Origin: Bacillota bacterium | Lineage (GTDB): Bacteria > Bacillota > Clostridia > UBA1381 > UMGS1253 | Length of the DNA stretch: 64,000 nucleotides | Assembly: GCA_022706785.1 (NCBI GenBank) | Contig: JAKJBW010000004.1 | Span: 42,688 to 106,687, forward strand | Direction: 5' to 3' | Part shown: one piece after another, positions 35,577-45,640 of the stretch | Position numbering within the stretch: the first letter of the stretch is position 1 | Layout of the letters: each line of letters opens with the position of its first letter | Notes under the pieces: generated by a model | Seen by the model: the letters and a program-made list of their open reading frames with translations, nothing else | Told to the model about the DNA's origin: nothing | The model's database searches: none | Translations under genes and position numbers: made by a program

Positions 35577-37817
35577 ATGACCGATATTACAATGAATTTA
35601 AACCCAATGCAGCGCGAGGCCGTGATGCACACGGAAGGCCCGCTTTTGATTCTGGCAGGGGCAGGCAGCGGAAAAACCACCGTTCTTGTCAACCGCATTG
35701 CCTATATGATCAGTGAAAAGAATGTGAGCCCATACAACATTTTGGCGATCACGTTTACCAATAAAGCCGCAAATGAGATGAAAACAAGAATTGCGAAGTT
35801 GTTTGACGGCGCGATTTACGATATGTGGGTATCCACTTTTCATTCTGCGTGCGTTAAGATATTGCGGCGGGGTATCCAGCGGCTGGGTTATGATGCCAGC
35901 TTTGTGATTTACGACACCACAGATACGCAGACCGTGTTAAAAGACTGCTTAAAGGAGCTTGCCCTAAGCGACAAGAATTTCCCGCCCCGTGCCGTTCTGG
36001 CACAAATCAGCAAGGCAAAGGACGATATGCAAAGCCCGCAAGCTTTTGCAAGGGTGTACGATTCAGACTTTCGCATGAGCAGAATCGCCGAGATATATGA
36101 ACTGTACCAAAAAAAGCTCAAGGCAAACAACGCCTTGGATTTTGACGATATTATTTCTAACACCGTGCTGCTCTTATCGGAAAATCCCGATCTTCTCGAA
36201 TACTATCAAAATAAGTTTAAGTACATATTGGTAGACGAGTACCAGGACACCAACAACGCGCAGTACAAGCTGATTTCGCTTCTGGCAGGCAAGCACAGGA
36301 ACCTTTGCGTCGTTGGCGACGATGATCAGAGCATCTACAAATTCCGCGGCGCAAATATCCGAAATATTCTGGATTTTGAAAAAGAGTTTCCCGACGCGAA
36401 AGTGGTCAAGCTGGAGCAGAATTACCGCTCCACGCAAACCATTCTTAACGCCGCCAACCATGTGATTGCCAACAACCGCGGACGCAAGGGCAAAAAACTG
36501 TGGACAGACGGAGACAGCGGCGATAAAGTGTTGATTTACCGTGCCGAAAATGAGCATGATGAGGGCAGGTTTATTGCCGGTGAGATTGAAAAAATGGTTG
36601 CGTCAGACAGCCGCAGCTTTAGTGACTTCGTGGTTTTATACCGTACCAACGCCCAGTCGCGCGTGCTGGAGGAAATGCTTCTGCGGCAGGGCATACCGTA
36701 CCGTGTTTTGTCCGGACTGCGCTTTTATGACAGAAAGGAAATTAAGGATCTTATTGCATACTTGCGTCTGATCCATAATCAGTCCGATAACATCAGCCTT
36801 AAGCGCATTATCAATGAACCGAAAAGAGGGATAGGCGATGTGACGGTAGGCCGAGCGGAAGATATCGCAAATGCGGAGGGCAAAAGCATTTTTGAGGTGA
36901 TTGCTAATGCCGACCGCTATTCCGAGCTGCTCCGGGCATCTGTAAAGCTTATAGATTTCACACAGTGCATACAAAGGTTGTGTGCGGAAAAGGGCAAATA
37001 CAGCATTACCGATTTTGTCAGCCGGGTGCTTGACGAGACGGGCTATACTATGCCGTTGATGCTTGAAAACAGTGTGGAAGCGCAGGGGAGGCTGGAGAAT
37101 TTAAAGGAATTTTTATCTGTGGCCGCCGAATACGAAAAAAGCGCCGAAGCGCCTTCTTTGGAAGATTTTTTGGAAGGGGTATCCCTTATTTCGGATATCG
37201 ACAACTACGATGAGCAGCAGGAGGCCGTTGTGCTGATGACCATTCATTCGGCAAAGGGGCTTGAGTTTCCTGTGGTCTTTCTGGCGGGACTTGAGGAAGG
37301 ATTGTTCCCGGGGACGCGCTCTATCGGCGACGAAGCCGAGATAGAGGAGGAGCGCCGATTGTGTTATGTTGCATTGACGCGTGCAAAGCAAAAGCTCTAC
37401 ATTACAAATACTTTTTGCCGTATGCTTTACGGCTCCACGACCTATCCGAGGCCCTCAAGGTTTTTGCTTGAGATCCCTGCCGAGCTTACCGAGGCGTCGG
37501 GAAAACGCATGAGCTTTTCTGAGCGTTCCGCCCAGGCAAGCGCCTCCGCGCAAATCTTAGGCAGTACAAAGCCAAGGCTGTTTGATTCCATTGCAAAATC
37601 CACTAAATCAGGCCTGTTCGACGCCTTTGATGTCCGCAAACAGACGCAGGCTAATCTGGATTTTGCGGCAGGCGACCGCGTCATGCACAAAAAATTCGGG
37701 GAAGGTAAAATCATCGCCGCAACACCGCTTGGAAACGATGTGAAACTGGAAATACAATTTGATACAGTGGGAACCAAAAACCTTATGGCAATGTTTGCAA
37801 ATCTGAAAAAATTGTAA
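35577..37817 (+). CDS. pcrA: ATP-dependent DNA helicase PcrA (UvrD/Rep family)
   Basis: 746 residues. 3'-5' helicase in repair and removal of RecA filaments. Q-motif NPMQREAV at 9-16, Walker A LAGAGSGKTT at 26-35, motif II VDEYQDTNNAQY near 218, VGDDDQSIYKFRGAN near 243, motif IV EQNYRSTQTIL near 281, motif V LMTIHSAKGLEFPVVFLAG near 555 and motif VI YVALTRAKQKLYIT near 600. The C-terminus (AGDRVMHKKFGEGKIIAATP) is the Tudor-like RNA-polymerase-binding module of PcrA. ATG 35577 has GGGAGG at 10 nt; ATG 35559 overlaps that site. Confidence 0.96.
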   Translation: MTDITMNLNPMQREAVMHTEGPLLILAGAGSGKTTVLVNRIAYMISEKNVSPYNILAITFTNKAANEMKTRIAKLFDGAIYDMWVSTFHSACVKILRRGIQRLGYDASFVIYDTTDTQTVLKDCLKELALSDKNFPPRAVLAQISKAKDDMQSPQAFARVYDSDFRMSRIAEIYELYQKKLKANNALDFDDIISNTVLLLSENPDLLEYYQNKFKYILVDEYQDTNNAQYKLISLLAGKHRNLCVVGDDDQSIYKFRGANIRNILDFEKEFPDAKVVKLEQNYRSTQTILNAANHVIANNRGRKGKKLWTDGDSGDKVLIYRAENEHDEGRFIAGEIEKMVASDSRSFSDFVVLYRTNAQSRVLEEMLLRQGIPYRVLSGLRFYDRKEIKDLIAYLRLIHNQSDNISLKRIINEPKRGIGDVTVGRAEDIANAEGKSIFEVIANADRYSELLRASVKLIDFTQCIQRLCAEKGKYSITDFVSRVLDETGYTMPLMLENSVEAQGRLENLKEFLSVAAEYEKSAEAPSLEDFLEGVSLISDIDNYDEQQEAVVLMTIHSAKGLEFPVVFLAGLEEGLFPGTRSIGDEAEIEEERRLCYVALTRAKQKLYITNTFCRMLYGSTTYPRPSRFLLEIPAELTEASGKRMSFSERSAQASASAQILGSTKPRLFDSIAKSTKSGLFDAFDVRKQTQANLDFAAGDRVMHKKFGEGKIIAATPLGNDVKLEIQFDTVGTKNLMAMFANLKKL

Positions 37818-37828
37818 TATTGAGAAAA

Positions 37829-39121
37829 TCACACGGCACTTCCGGCAATTTTATCCATGAAATACTGCCGAAGCTCTCCGATCAGGTACAAAGAGCCGCT
37901 GACCAGCACAACGCCGTTTTTGCCTGCAAGCTCAAGGGCAAGCTTGGCTGCGTCTGTCGGGTCAGGGCAAATGACGGCTTTTTTTATGCCGCTTATGCTT
38001 TCGGCCAGTTCCCCGGCACTTGCACTGCGCGGATTTGAAACGGTGGTTGTTATCACATTTTGCGCAATTGGCGCAAGGGTCTGTGCGCACAGCGCAAACT
38101 GCTTGTCGCGCAGCATACCAAGCACCAGTGTAACAGGTTTGTTTTTTACGATATCCTGCATTGAGCGTTTCAGCTGCGCCATTGCATCCGCGTTGTGCGC
38201 ACCGTCTAAGATGACTAACGGGGCGGCCGACAGGATTTCAAATCTTCCTGCCCACGATACAGCCTTCATACCGCGGTAAACGGCTTCATCACTGACAGCT
38301 ACGCCTCTTTCATTGCGAAGCACCTGCACCGCTGTAAGCACTGTGGCGGCATTGTATGGCTGATAGGCGCCTGCCAGCGGGATTTCCACACGCTCAAAAC
38401 CGCCGCAATCAAAGATATTTCCTAAGCAGGAGGACTGAATATGACCAGGTACAGGCGCAATAGTCAGTCTTGCGCCTTTGTTTTCGCATTCATCGCAAAT
38501 CACGGCAAGCGCTTCATCCCTTTGCTGGGGATATGCCACCACAAAGCCGTGCGGCTTGATAATGCCGCACTTTTCAAACGCGATCTGCGAAAGCGTGTCG
38601 CCAAGGTATTTCATGTGGTCGTAGCTGATGGATGTTATGATGCTGCAGAGCGGCTGCCCTATCACATTGGTAGGGTCAAGCCTGCCGCCCATACCGGTTT
38701 CAAGCACGACGATGTCACAGTTCTGCCTGCAAAAGTGCAAAAAAGCGATAGCGGTAATCACCTGAAACTCCGTCGGGCGTTTTTCAGGCTCCGCTATCAA
38801 ATCGATTTTTTCTTTTACTTCCTGCGTAAGCGCTGTAAGCGTATCATCCGGAATTAAGGCGTCACCTATCCTGATGCGCTCATTAAAACACATAACGAAC
38901 GGGGAAGTATACAGGCCCGTTTTATACCCCTGCGCCCGCAAAACAGACGCCAGCATAGCGGCAACAGAGCCCTTGCCGTTTGTCCCCGCAATATGGACAA
39001 AGCGCAGAGCGTTTTGCGGATCGCCAAGCAGACAGAGCAGATGGCGCATGTTTTCAAGGCCGTGTTTTACGCAAGTCCTGTGTGCAGTATGAATATATTC
39101 CAACGCTTCTGTATAGGTAAT
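37829..39121 (-). CDS. folC: Folylpolyglutamate synthase / dihydrofolate synthase, with probable ATT start
   Basis: About 430 residues. Adds glutamate to dihydropteroate and folates. ATP site HIAGTNGKGSVAAMLAS near 43, CFNERIRIGD near 75, VVLETGMGGRLDPTNVI near 145, ISYDHMKYLGDTL near 170 and VILDGAHNADAM near 305. Homologues begin M-T/N-Y-x-E-A-L-E-Y-I-H; here that position is an ATT codon at 39121-39119, with GAGGTGA at the right distance (5-8 nt) in front. The only other start is GTG 39130 (433 residues), which lies inside this ribosome-binding site. The long open frame to 39307 overlaps valS and is not real. 25-35 nt behind valS, so co-transcribed with it. Confidence 0.93.
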   Translation of the reverse strand: MTYTEALEYIHTAHRTCVKHGLENMRHLLCLLGDPQNALRFVHIAGTNGKGSVAAMLASVLRAQGYKTGLYTSPFVMCFNERIRIGDALIPDDTLTALTQEVKEKIDLIAEPEKRPTEFQVITAIAFLHFCRQNCDIVVLETGMGGRLDPTNVIGQPLCSIITSISYDHMKYLGDTLSQIAFEKCGIIKPHGFVVAYPQQRDEALAVICDECENKGARLTIAPVPGHIQSSCLGNIFDCGGFERVEIPLAGAYQPYNAATVLTAVQVLRNERGVAVSDEAVYRGMKAVSWAGRFEILSAAPLVILDGAHNADAMAQLKRSMQDIVKNKPVTLVLGMLRDKQFALCAQTLAPIAQNVITTTVSNPRSASAGELAESISGIKKAVICPDPTDAAKLALELAGKNGVVLVSGSLYLIGELRQYFMDKIAGSAV

Positions 39122-39155
39122 ACGACTCACCTCTAAAACTTGTTTTGCCGGCCGG

Positions 39156-41795
39156 TTAATTTTGCATAGCCGCCAAGGTTTCCTCAACGCCGGCAAGCAT
39201 TTGCGCATACTTCTCACCCTTTGCGCGTTCTTGCGCCACAACTGCGGCGGGCGCTTTGGAAACAAAGCTTTCATTTTCAAGCTTGCTGTGTACACGCTTG
39301 ATCTCATTTATAAGATTTTCTTTTTCCTTCGACAGACGTGCGATTTCCTTTTCTTTATCCACTAAATCCTCAAGCGGAAGATAAATGTTTACGCCCTCCG
39401 CAACAACGGACACCGCGTTTTCCGGCACGCAGTCATTTGTCAGGCAGACCGTCACCGGGGAGGCGTTGGTCAGCTTTTCAAAAAATTTGACGCCATGCTC
39501 AAAAATCTGTGTTTGATCTGTAACAAGTATCAAGCCCGCTTTTTTAGACGGCGGCACGTTCATTTCGGAGCGGGTGTTTCGAATAGCCCGGATTGCGCCG
39601 CAAACAAGCGCCATACTGCGCTCCGCGTCCTCAAAAGCAAGATTTTTGTCAAACTCAGGCCACCTGCTGATCATGATACTTTCTCCGTTGTGAGGGAGAT
39701 GCAGCCATATTTCCTCGGTAATGAAGGGCATAAACGGATGCAAAAGCTTCATGGTTTCACTGAGCACAAAGGTAAGCACATGCTGCGCTGTGGCAGCATC
39801 CGGGCTTTCCTTGTCCGACAGACGCGGCTTGACAAGCTCGATATACCAATCGCAAAAATCGTCCCAGATAAAATCGTAGAGCTTGGAAACAGCAATCCCA
39901 AGGTCGAACTTTTCAAGGCTCTCGGTCACTTCGCCGACAAGCCTGTTGAATTTACTCACGATCCACTTATCTTCTGTCTGCATGTCGCTTATGGGGGGCA
40001 GCTTATTTTCGGTAATTGTCAGGTTCATCAGCACAAAGCGCGACGCGTTCCATATTTTATTGGCAAAATTCCGGCTTGCGGCAACGCGCTCATCCGAAAA
40101 ACGCATATCATTGCCGGGGGCGTTGCCTGTCGCCAGCGTAAAACGCAGGGCATCCGCACCGTATTTCCCCACAATTTCCAAAGGATCAATACCGTTGCCG
40201 AGCGACTTGGACATTTTGCGTCCCTGCGCGTCGCGCACCAAACCATGGATAAACACATGCTTAAACGGTTCTTTGCCCATGTGCTCCATGCCTGAAAATA
40301 TCATTCTGGCTACCCAAAAGAAAATAATGTCGTAGCCTGTGACAAGCGTGGAGGTGGGGTAGAAGTAGTCTAGCTCCGGCGTTTTATCGGGCCAGCCCAA
40401 CGTGGAAAACGGCCAGAGCGCGGACGAAAACCAGGTGTCCAGCACATCAGGATCCTGCCAAACGGCCCCGCCGCAGTCAGGGCAGGACGCTACAGCGTGC
40501 TTGGAAACAATAGTCTTGCCGCACGCGTCGCAATAATAGGCGGGGATGCGGTGTCCCCACCAGAGCTGGCGGGAAATGCACCAGTCGTGCACATTTTCCA
40601 TCCAATTCAAATAAATCTTTGAAAACCGGTCCGGAACAAAGCTTGTTCTGCCGTCGCCCACAACATCAATGGCTGCCTTTGCCAGCGGTTCCATTTTGAC
40701 AAACCACTGCTTGGAGGTAATGGGCTCCACAGTCGTGCTGCAGCGGTAACACTGTCCCACATTATGCGCATGCGGCTCTATTTTTACTAAAAATCCGCCA
40801 TCCTCCAAATCCCTGATGATTTGTTTTCTGGCCGCATAACGGTCCATGCCCTCATATTTTCCGCCAAAAGCATTGATGGTGGCGTCGTCGTTCATCACCT
40901 TGATCTGCTCAAGGCCATGGCGCATACCCACCTCAAAATCGTTCGGGTCGTGAGCGGGTGTGATTTTAACAGCGCCCGTACCAAATGCCTTGTCCACATA
41001 ATCGTCGGCTATCACTGGAATTTCGCGTCCTACTAACGGCAAAACAAGCGTTTTGCCTATCAGGTGGGAATAACGCTCGTCATCAGGGCTTACCGCAACA
41101 GCGGTGTCGCCCAAAAGCGTTTCGGGGCGGGTAGTGGCAATGGTGAGATACTCGTCTGAGCCTTTGACAAAATATTTGATGTACCAGAAATGGCCTTCCT
41201 GCTCCGCGTATTCCACTTCCGCGTCCGAAAGGGCGGTCGTGCAGCCGGGGCACCAGTTGATGATCCTGCTGCCCTGATAGATCAGGCCCTTGTTGTACAA
41301 ATTCACAAAAACCTCAAGCACGGCTTTAGAGCAGCCCTCGTCCATAGTGAAGCGCTCACGCTCCCAATCACAGGAGCAGCCCAGCTTCTTTAGCTGATTG
41401 ATGATTCTGCTGCCGTATTTATGCTTCCAGTCCCACACACGCTTTAAAAACTTTTCGCGGCCAAGATCGTGACGCGTCAGCCCTTCCTCCTTGCGTAAGG
41501 CCTCTTCAACCTTAATCTGTGTGGCGATTCCGGCATGGTCGGTGCCGGGTACCCACAGCGTGCAGTAGCCTGCCATACGCTTGTATCGAATCAAAATATC
41601 CTGCAGGGTTTCGTCAAAGGCGTGACCCATATGGAGCTGCCCTGTTACGTTCGGGGGTGGTATCACAATGGAATACGGCGCTTTGGCATGGTCTATTTGC
41701 GCGTGGAAATACCCGCGCTCCGTCCAGCTTTTATATAACCTGTCCTCAAATTCGGCAGGCTCATAATTCTTTGCGATATTTTGGCTTTCATTCAT
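39156..41795 (-). CDS. valS: Valine--tRNA ligase
   Basis: 879 residues, normal length. Class I synthetase with an editing domain. HIGH-type motif [14 protein letters not shown] at 47-60 (HMGH), editing domain [17 protein letters not shown] near 220, KMSKS motif [11 protein letters not shown] near 526, anticodon-binding domain and a C-terminal coiled coil ([20 protein letters not shown] from about 808). A CxxC pair ([22 protein letters not shown] near 425-450) is a zinc-binding insertion. ATG 41795 has GGAGGT. I see no T-box leader upstream. Confidence 0.97.
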   Translation of the reverse strand: MNESQNIAKNYEPAEFEDRLYKSWTERGYFHAQIDHAKAPYSIVIPPPNVTGQLHMGHAFDETLQDILIRYKRMAGYCTLWVPGTDHAGIATQIKVEEALRKEEGLTRHDLGREKFLKRVWDWKHKYGSRIINQLKKLGCSCDWERERFTMDEGCSKAVLEVFVNLYNKGLIYQGSRIINWCPGCTTALSDAEVEYAEQEGHFWYIKYFVKGSDEYLTIATTRPETLLGDTAVAVSPDDERYSHLIGKTLVLPLVGREIPVIADDYVDKAFGTGAVKITPAHDPNDFEVGMRHGLEQIKVMNDDATINAFGGKYEGMDRYAARKQIIRDLEDGGFLVKIEPHAHNVGQCYRCSTTVEPITSKQWFVKMEPLAKAAIDVVGDGRTSFVPDRFSKIYLNWMENVHDWCISRQLWWGHRIPAYYCDACGKTIVSKHAVASCPDCGGAVWQDPDVLDTWFSSALWPFSTLGWPDKTPELDYFYPTSTLVTGYDIIFFWVARMIFSGMEHMGKEPFKHVFIHGLVRDAQGRKMSKSLGNGIDPLEIVGKYGADALRFTLATGNAPGNDMRFSDERVAASRNFANKIWNASRFVLMNLTITENKLPPISDMQTEDKWIVSKFNRLVGEVTESLEKFDLGIAVSKLYDFIWDDFCDWYIELVKPRLSDKESPDAATAQHVLTFVLSETMKLLHPFMPFITEEIWLHLPHNGESIMISRWPEFDKNLAFEDAERSMALVCGAIRAIRNTRSEMNVPPSKKAGLILVTDQTQIFEHGVKFFEKLTNASPVTVCLTNDCVPENAVSVVAEGVNIYLPLEDLVDKEKEIARLSKEKENLINEIKRVHSKLENESFVSKAPAAVVAQERAKGEKYAQMLAGVEETLAAMQN

Positions 41796-41833
41796 GGCAA
41801 TTTACCTCCGGCAAGCTGATATCTTTTTATCAT

Positions 41834-42022
41834 TTAAAACAGGTCGGGCAATATGAGGGAGCATGTGCCGAAAAACACGGCCAGCAAGCCTGCCGCCTTC
41901 AGCATGATAATCTCCCGCTCGGACGCTTCGCGTTTTATGATAAACGACAAAATATGCTTCGCAAAAAAGACGACAAGTGCGCTGGCGACAACAAACGCCA
42001 GACCTATTAATCTTATCAGCAT
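41834..42022 (-). CDS. Small membrane protein upstream of valS
   Basis: 62 residues, two hydrophobic helices at about 4-24 (RLIGLAFVVASALVVFFAKH) and 42-58 (MLKAAGLLAVFFGTCSLILP) joined by the charged loop IIKREASEREII. ATG 42022 is preceded by GGAGGT at 8 nt, so translation is likely. It lies 38 nt before valS on the same strand. No family recognised; frame, ribosome site and helix pattern are the evidence. Confidence 0.7.
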   Translation of the reverse strand: MLIRLIGLAFVVASALVVFFAKHILSFIIKREASEREIIMLKAAGLLAVFFGTCSLILPDLF

Positions 42023-42143
42023 TGATTTCTACCTCCGATTTGTTCATACCATGATAGTTTATTGCAAAACGCATCTTTTGTCAAGCGGGACAAGAAGATT
42101 TTGGCGTAGGGCGAGGTTTTGCGCACAAAAGTATTCAAGTATT

Positions 42144-42194
42144 AAAAAACAGGGCAAACAGCCGAACATTTTGTTCCTTCGGCCGCCTGCCCTG
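42144..42194 (-). terminator. Intrinsic terminator of gerW
   Basis: On the minus strand CAGGGCAGGCGGCCGAAGG, loop, and TTCGGCTGTTTGCCCTG followed by TTTTTT; two stacked stems. Confidence 0.88.
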
Positions 42195-42234
42195 CGGGTT
42201 TCAGCGTTTTACACTTTGATGCCCTATGTTTTGC

Positions 42235-42672
42235 TTACTCCTTTTCGTCAAAAACGGCCTGCACTGTTACCGGCTTGTTTTTGGCGTTCTTTTCGGCCTT
42301 CATCTGCTGAAATTTCGCATTAACCTTTTCAAAAGTGCCGGGAATCATATCAATGATCTTTTCAAGCGCAGAGGATGCGGTATTAACCGGTAAAAGCTTG
42401 ATCTGACCCTGACCGACTACCAGAAAAGCCATAGGGGAGATGGAAACCCCGCCGCCGCTGCCGCCGCCGAACATTGGGTTGCCCGAATCGATTGAGCTCT
42501 TGCCAAACTCACTGCCACCGGCTGCAAATCCAAACGAAACTCTTGAAATAGGAATGATCACACTGCCGTCAGGCGTTTCCACCGCATCGCCGACAATGGT
42601 GTTGACGTCCACCATTTCCTTAATATTCTGAAGCGCTGTGGACATTAAACCGTCAATAGGATGATCGCTCAT
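42235..42672 (-). CDS. ytfJ: GerW family sporulation protein (YtfJ)
   Basis: 145 residues. N-terminus HPIDGLMSTALQNIKEMVDV, then VVGDAVETPDGSVIIPISRVS-type core (here NTIVGDAVETPDGSVIIPIS), a Gly/Ser-rich stretch (GGGSGGGVSISPMAFLVVG) near 85 and an amphipathic C-terminal tail. This is the spore-germination-related YtfJ/GerW family, widespread in spore formers, and supports an endospore-forming host. Located 52 nt behind the DUF2953 gene, the same neighbourhood as ytfI-ytfJ in bacilli. Confidence 0.93.
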   Translation of the reverse strand: MSDHPIDGLMSTALQNIKEMVDVNTIVGDAVETPDGSVIIPISRVSFGFAAGGSEFGKSSIDSGNPMFGGGSGGGVSISPMAFLVVGQGQIKLLPVNTASSALEKIIDMIPGTFEKVNAKFQQMKAEKNAKNKPVTVQAVFDEKE

Positions 42673-42724
42673 AAAACAAACACCGCCTTTTTAAAATTTA
42701 TTTAAATATAAGTTTATGCAAACA

Positions 42725-43342
42725 TTATGCCGCTTTCCCCGCCGCATTTTTTATTTTGCCCCTGATTGATAAAACCATACATAATATCCTGATAATATGC
42801 ACAGGCGCGATAGTGAAGATACTTTTCGCATAGACATTGACACAGGCTTTTCCAAACACAGGATTTACATTGATATCCATTTTGTGTATGCCAACCGTGT
42901 TGTAAACAACAGAAGCAAGCCCATATACCAAAGCGTAGGCGGCGCCGGCGGCTATGCCCGTCAATGCGGCATCCTCAAAGCCGACATCAAGCTTAAAGGT
43001 GAGCATTTTGCAGCTTAGTTTATTTTTTAAATATTTCAGCAGCCTGTTGATATCGTCGTCCATGTCTTTTGTTATCTTTTTAAATGCCGAAAGTCCGCCC
43101 ATGAACTCAGAAAAACCCATTTTCGCATCCTTGTCGGACTTGTCCTTTTTATAGGCTTGCGGTTCGGATTCATCTGCCTTATCTTTTTTATTCCCAGTAT
43201 ATATTTTTACCCCCCAGACCTTTACTTTAAACACATTTTCGCCCGCGGCCCAAAGGTATTCGGTTTCCGCAGGCATGGGGATGAGTAAAAAACATATGAT
43301 AAGAAGAAAAAACAGGCCAAGCAATGTATAAAGAAGAAGCAT
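42725..43342 (-). CDS. DUF2953 domain protein (YtfI-like)
   Basis: 205 residues. N-terminal membrane helix (LLLYTLLGLFFLLIICFLLIP at 2-22), a short beta-rich part (FKVKVWGVKIYTG), a Lys/Asp-rich linker at about 55-75, then helical KMLTFKLDVGFEDAALTGIA and the end DINVNPVFGKACVNVYAKSI typical of DUF2953. Function is unknown. Start ATG with GGAGG. Precedes gerW, matching the ytfI-ytfJ pair, so a sporulation link is inferred from position. Confidence 0.85.
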   Translation of the reverse strand: MLLLYTLLGLFFLLIICFLLIPMPAETEYLWAAGENVFKVKVWGVKIYTGNKKDKADESEPQAYKKDKSDKDAKMGFSEFMGGLSAFKKITKDMDDDINRLLKYLKNKLSCKMLTFKLDVGFEDAALTGIAAGAAYALVYGLASVVYNTVGIHKMDINVNPVFGKACVNVYAKSIFTIAPVHIIRILCMVLSIRGKIKNAAGKAA

Positions 43343-43422
43343 CTCTTTGCCTCCGTCACATTGATTTTTCCGTTACAGGCGGGTGATTTTCGCATAGATC
43401 ATCATTTGCAAAACGGTAACAT

Positions 43423-43977
43423 TTATATGTCTATCTGCATTTGAGCAGGGTCTTGCTGTTCGAGCACTACATCAGCGTCAAAATCGGGAAGGTCATTAAG
43501 GCTTATTAAACCGAAGCAACGCAAAAACTCTTGTGTTGTTACGTATAAGATCGGTTTTCCTGGGGCATCAAGCCTGCCCTTTTCCTCCACCAGGCCGCGT
43601 TCCGCCAGCTTGGTGACGGCCCAGTCGCTGTTCACGCCACGGACATGCTCAACAGTGTTTTTCGTCACCGGCTGATTATAGGCAATAATGCTGAGCACCT
43701 CCAGCGCCGCTTCCGACAATCCCTGCTGTCTGCGTGCGCCCGCGATAGCCTGAACATAAGGATAATATTCGGGGCGGGTGCATATCTGGTAAGCGCCGTC
43801 GATTTCTATCAGTGAAAAGCCGCGTTTATTGGCTGCATAATCACTTATCAAAAATGCAACGGCCTCTTTAACGGAGTCCAAATCGGCCTGCGCAATTTCG
43901 GCAAGGCGCTGCATATCCACCGCATCGCCTGCGGCAAACAGTACGCTTTCAATAATTCCAGGCAACTGCTGCTTCAT
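43423..43977 (-). CDS. scpB: Segregation and condensation protein B
   Basis: 184 residues. Winged-helix partner of ScpA and SMC in chromosome condensation. Signature blocks: PGIIESVLFAAGDAVDMQRL, YQICTRPEYYPYVQAI, LSEAALEVLSIIAYNQPVTK near 90, VRGVNSDWAVTKLAERGLVE near 113 and GKPILYVTTQEFLRCFGL near 138. ATG 43977 has GGGG at 9 nt and overlaps scpA by 29 nt; GTG 43992 is an alternative. Confidence 0.95.
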   Translation of the reverse strand: MKQQLPGIIESVLFAAGDAVDMQRLAEIAQADLDSVKEAVAFLISDYAANKRGFSLIEIDGAYQICTRPEYYPYVQAIAGARRQQGLSEAALEVLSIIAYNQPVTKNTVEHVRGVNSDWAVTKLAERGLVEEKGRLDAPGKPILYVTTQEFLRCFGLISLNDLPDFDADVVLEQQDPAQMQIDI

Positions 43978-44713
43978 CTGAATTATCCCCACTTTTTGCG
44001 TGTATTAATACAAAACTGTTTTCCGCTTTATCATAATCGACAAGAATCCTGTGCAGTTTAACCAGCTCCAAAAGCGCCAGAAACGTCGCGATCATTTCGG
44101 GCCTGCCGCAGCACTTGTCAAAGAGCTCGCCAAACCTGACCTTGCCGCGACGGCGTATCATCTCCGAAACAGTGTGTACCTTTTCCCTTACCGAAACCTT
44201 TTCACGCCGGACGATGCCTTCAAACGTCTTTCTAGGCGGCGGGGCACAGCGTGCGCTGCGTTCTAAAATATCCTCAAACGCTTTCATCAGATCATGCAGT
44301 GAGTAGGCACCGGTATAGGGAATAAACTGCGGTTCTATGTTGTCGGGCAGTTTAAAATACATAAAGCGCGATGAAAATTCCCGCTCTTTTAAAAACTGTG
44401 AAACCGATTTGTAGCGCTGATACGCCAAAAGACGTCTGACAAGGTCAGCCCTCGGGTCTTCCTGCTCATCATCGTCTTTCACCTTTGGCAGCAGCATCCG
44501 TGACTTGATGTACAAAAGCTCGGACGCCATGACTAAAAATTCGCTCGATATTTCAAGATCCAGCCCTTTCATCAGCGCAAGCGCCTCAAAATACTGGTCG
44601 GTAATAGACGCGATGGGGATGTCTATAATATTGACTTTGTTTTTGCTGATAAGCTGCATCAGCAAATCAAGCGGGCCTTCATACACATCCAGTCTGAAAG
44701 AAAGCTTGTCCAT
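43949..44713 (-). CDS. scpA: Segregation and condensation protein A
   Basis: 254 residues. Kleisin subunit that bridges SMC heads. N-terminal FRLDVYEGPLDLLMQLISKN at 5-24, then VNIIDIPIASITDQYFEAL, SEFLVMASELLYIKSRMLLP near 60, an acidic stretch (KVKDDDEQEDPRADLVRRLL) and the C-terminal winged helix (FGELFDKCCGRPEMIATFLALLELVKLH has the usual pattern, in parts). Overlap with scpB indicates translational coupling. Confidence 0.95.
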   Translation of the reverse strand: MDKLSFRLDVYEGPLDLLMQLISKNKVNIIDIPIASITDQYFEALALMKGLDLEISSEFLVMASELLYIKSRMLLPKVKDDDEQEDPRADLVRRLLAYQRYKSVSQFLKEREFSSRFMYFKLPDNIEPQFIPYTGAYSLHDLMKAFEDILERSARCAPPPRKTFEGIVRREKVSVREKVHTVSEMIRRRGKVRFGELFDKCCGRPEMIATFLALLELVKLHRILVDYDKAENSFVLIHAKSGDNSDEAAVAWNY

Positions 44714-44729
44714 GCGCCTTGCACTCTCC

Positions 44730-45416
44730 TTATAAAAACAGATTTATAATCTGTCCGGCCGCCCAGCCGAATCCATTGTTTAAGCTATCTAAAATATAGC
44801 TCATGGGGTAACTCAGCGCACCTGTTGCAACAAGGATCAATAAGATTATCATACCGTACTGCTCATAGGAAAGCACAAACCGGTAGGCCTTGCGGGGCAG
44901 CAGCGAAAAAAGCACCTTGGATCCGTCGAGCGGCGGTATGGGGAGCAGATTAAACACCATAAAGCCCAAATTCAGCATATAAACTGCCGCAATCATCAGC
45001 AAAAGGATATCCAAAAGCTGCGACTGGACACCGGCCAAAAGCATGCCAACATGCAGGGCGATGTATAGGATAAAGGCAATGACAGCAAGGATTAGATTCA
45101 TTCCGGGGCCAGCCAGTGCCACAAGGATAGTGCCGGATTTGATATTCTTGAAATTGGCAGGGTTGAACGGCACAGGCTTGGCCCAGCCGAAACCCAGAAA
45201 CAACATGCACAGCGTGCCGAACAGGTCGAAATGCTTGACCGGATTGAGCGTGAGGCGGCCCACCATTCTGGCTGTCGGGTCGCCGCATTTGTTTGCCATC
45301 CACCCATGCGCCACTTCGTGGAAGGTAATTGCCACAATTACCGCCGGGACACGAATTAATATGTCAATCAGCATTGTTCGCAGATCTAAACCGCCGAACA
45401 GTCCGTTTAAAAACAT
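44730..45416 (-). CDS. Site-2 protease family membrane metalloprotease (M50)
   Basis: 228 residues from ATG 45416, which has AGAGGTG 5 nt upstream; the 15 extra codons before it lack a site. Zinc motif HEVAH at 33-37, second active-site motif LLPIPPLDGSKVLFSLLP near 160 (N-x-x-P-x-x-P-LDG type), hydrophobic helices around both and at the C-terminus. Short Rip/FtrB-like group without PDZ. Common next to scpA-scpB in Clostridia. Substrate unknown. Confidence 0.92.
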   Translation of the reverse strand: MFLNGLFGGLDLRTMLIDILIRVPAVIVAITFHEVAHGWMANKCGDPTARMVGRLTLNPVKHFDLFGTLCMLFLGFGWAKPVPFNPANFKNIKSGTILVALAGPGMNLILAVIAFILYIALHVGMLLAGVQSQLLDILLLMIAAVYMLNLGFMVFNLLPIPPLDGSKVLFSLLPRKAYRFVLSYEQYGMIILLILVATGALSYPMSYILDSLNNGFGWAAGQIINLFL

Positions 45417-45594
45417 TTTTGCACCTCTTTGCCTTATTGATATTGATAATAATGAGTTCAAGCATAAGCCTGAACAGCATTTTTTGTTATTATATAATAT
45501 CAGCGCATAATTGTCAAAGCAATTATTGCTGTATAAAATACATCTGTGCGGGTTGCGCTCATTTTAAAAATATAAAATTTTCTTAAATTTGGGC

Positions 45595-45623
45595 TTGATT
45601 AATTTAGTATTTTATACTATACT
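45595..45623 (+). promoter_or_regulatory. Promoter of tRNA-Ala
   Basis: TTGATT at 45595-45600, 17-nt spacer, TATACT at 45618-45623, 18 nt before the mature 5' end. Confidence 0.65.
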
Positions 45624-45640
45624 ATTCTAGCAGTCTGTTT

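Noticed and set aside
39131..39307. 59-codon N-terminal extension of folC
   Set aside because: It overlaps the 3' end of valS out of frame, has no ribosome-binding site and does not match the folC N-terminus.
41796..42234. T-box riboswitch before valS
   Set aside because: The region holds a small membrane-protein gene and the gerW terminator; no specifier loop or T-box core seen.
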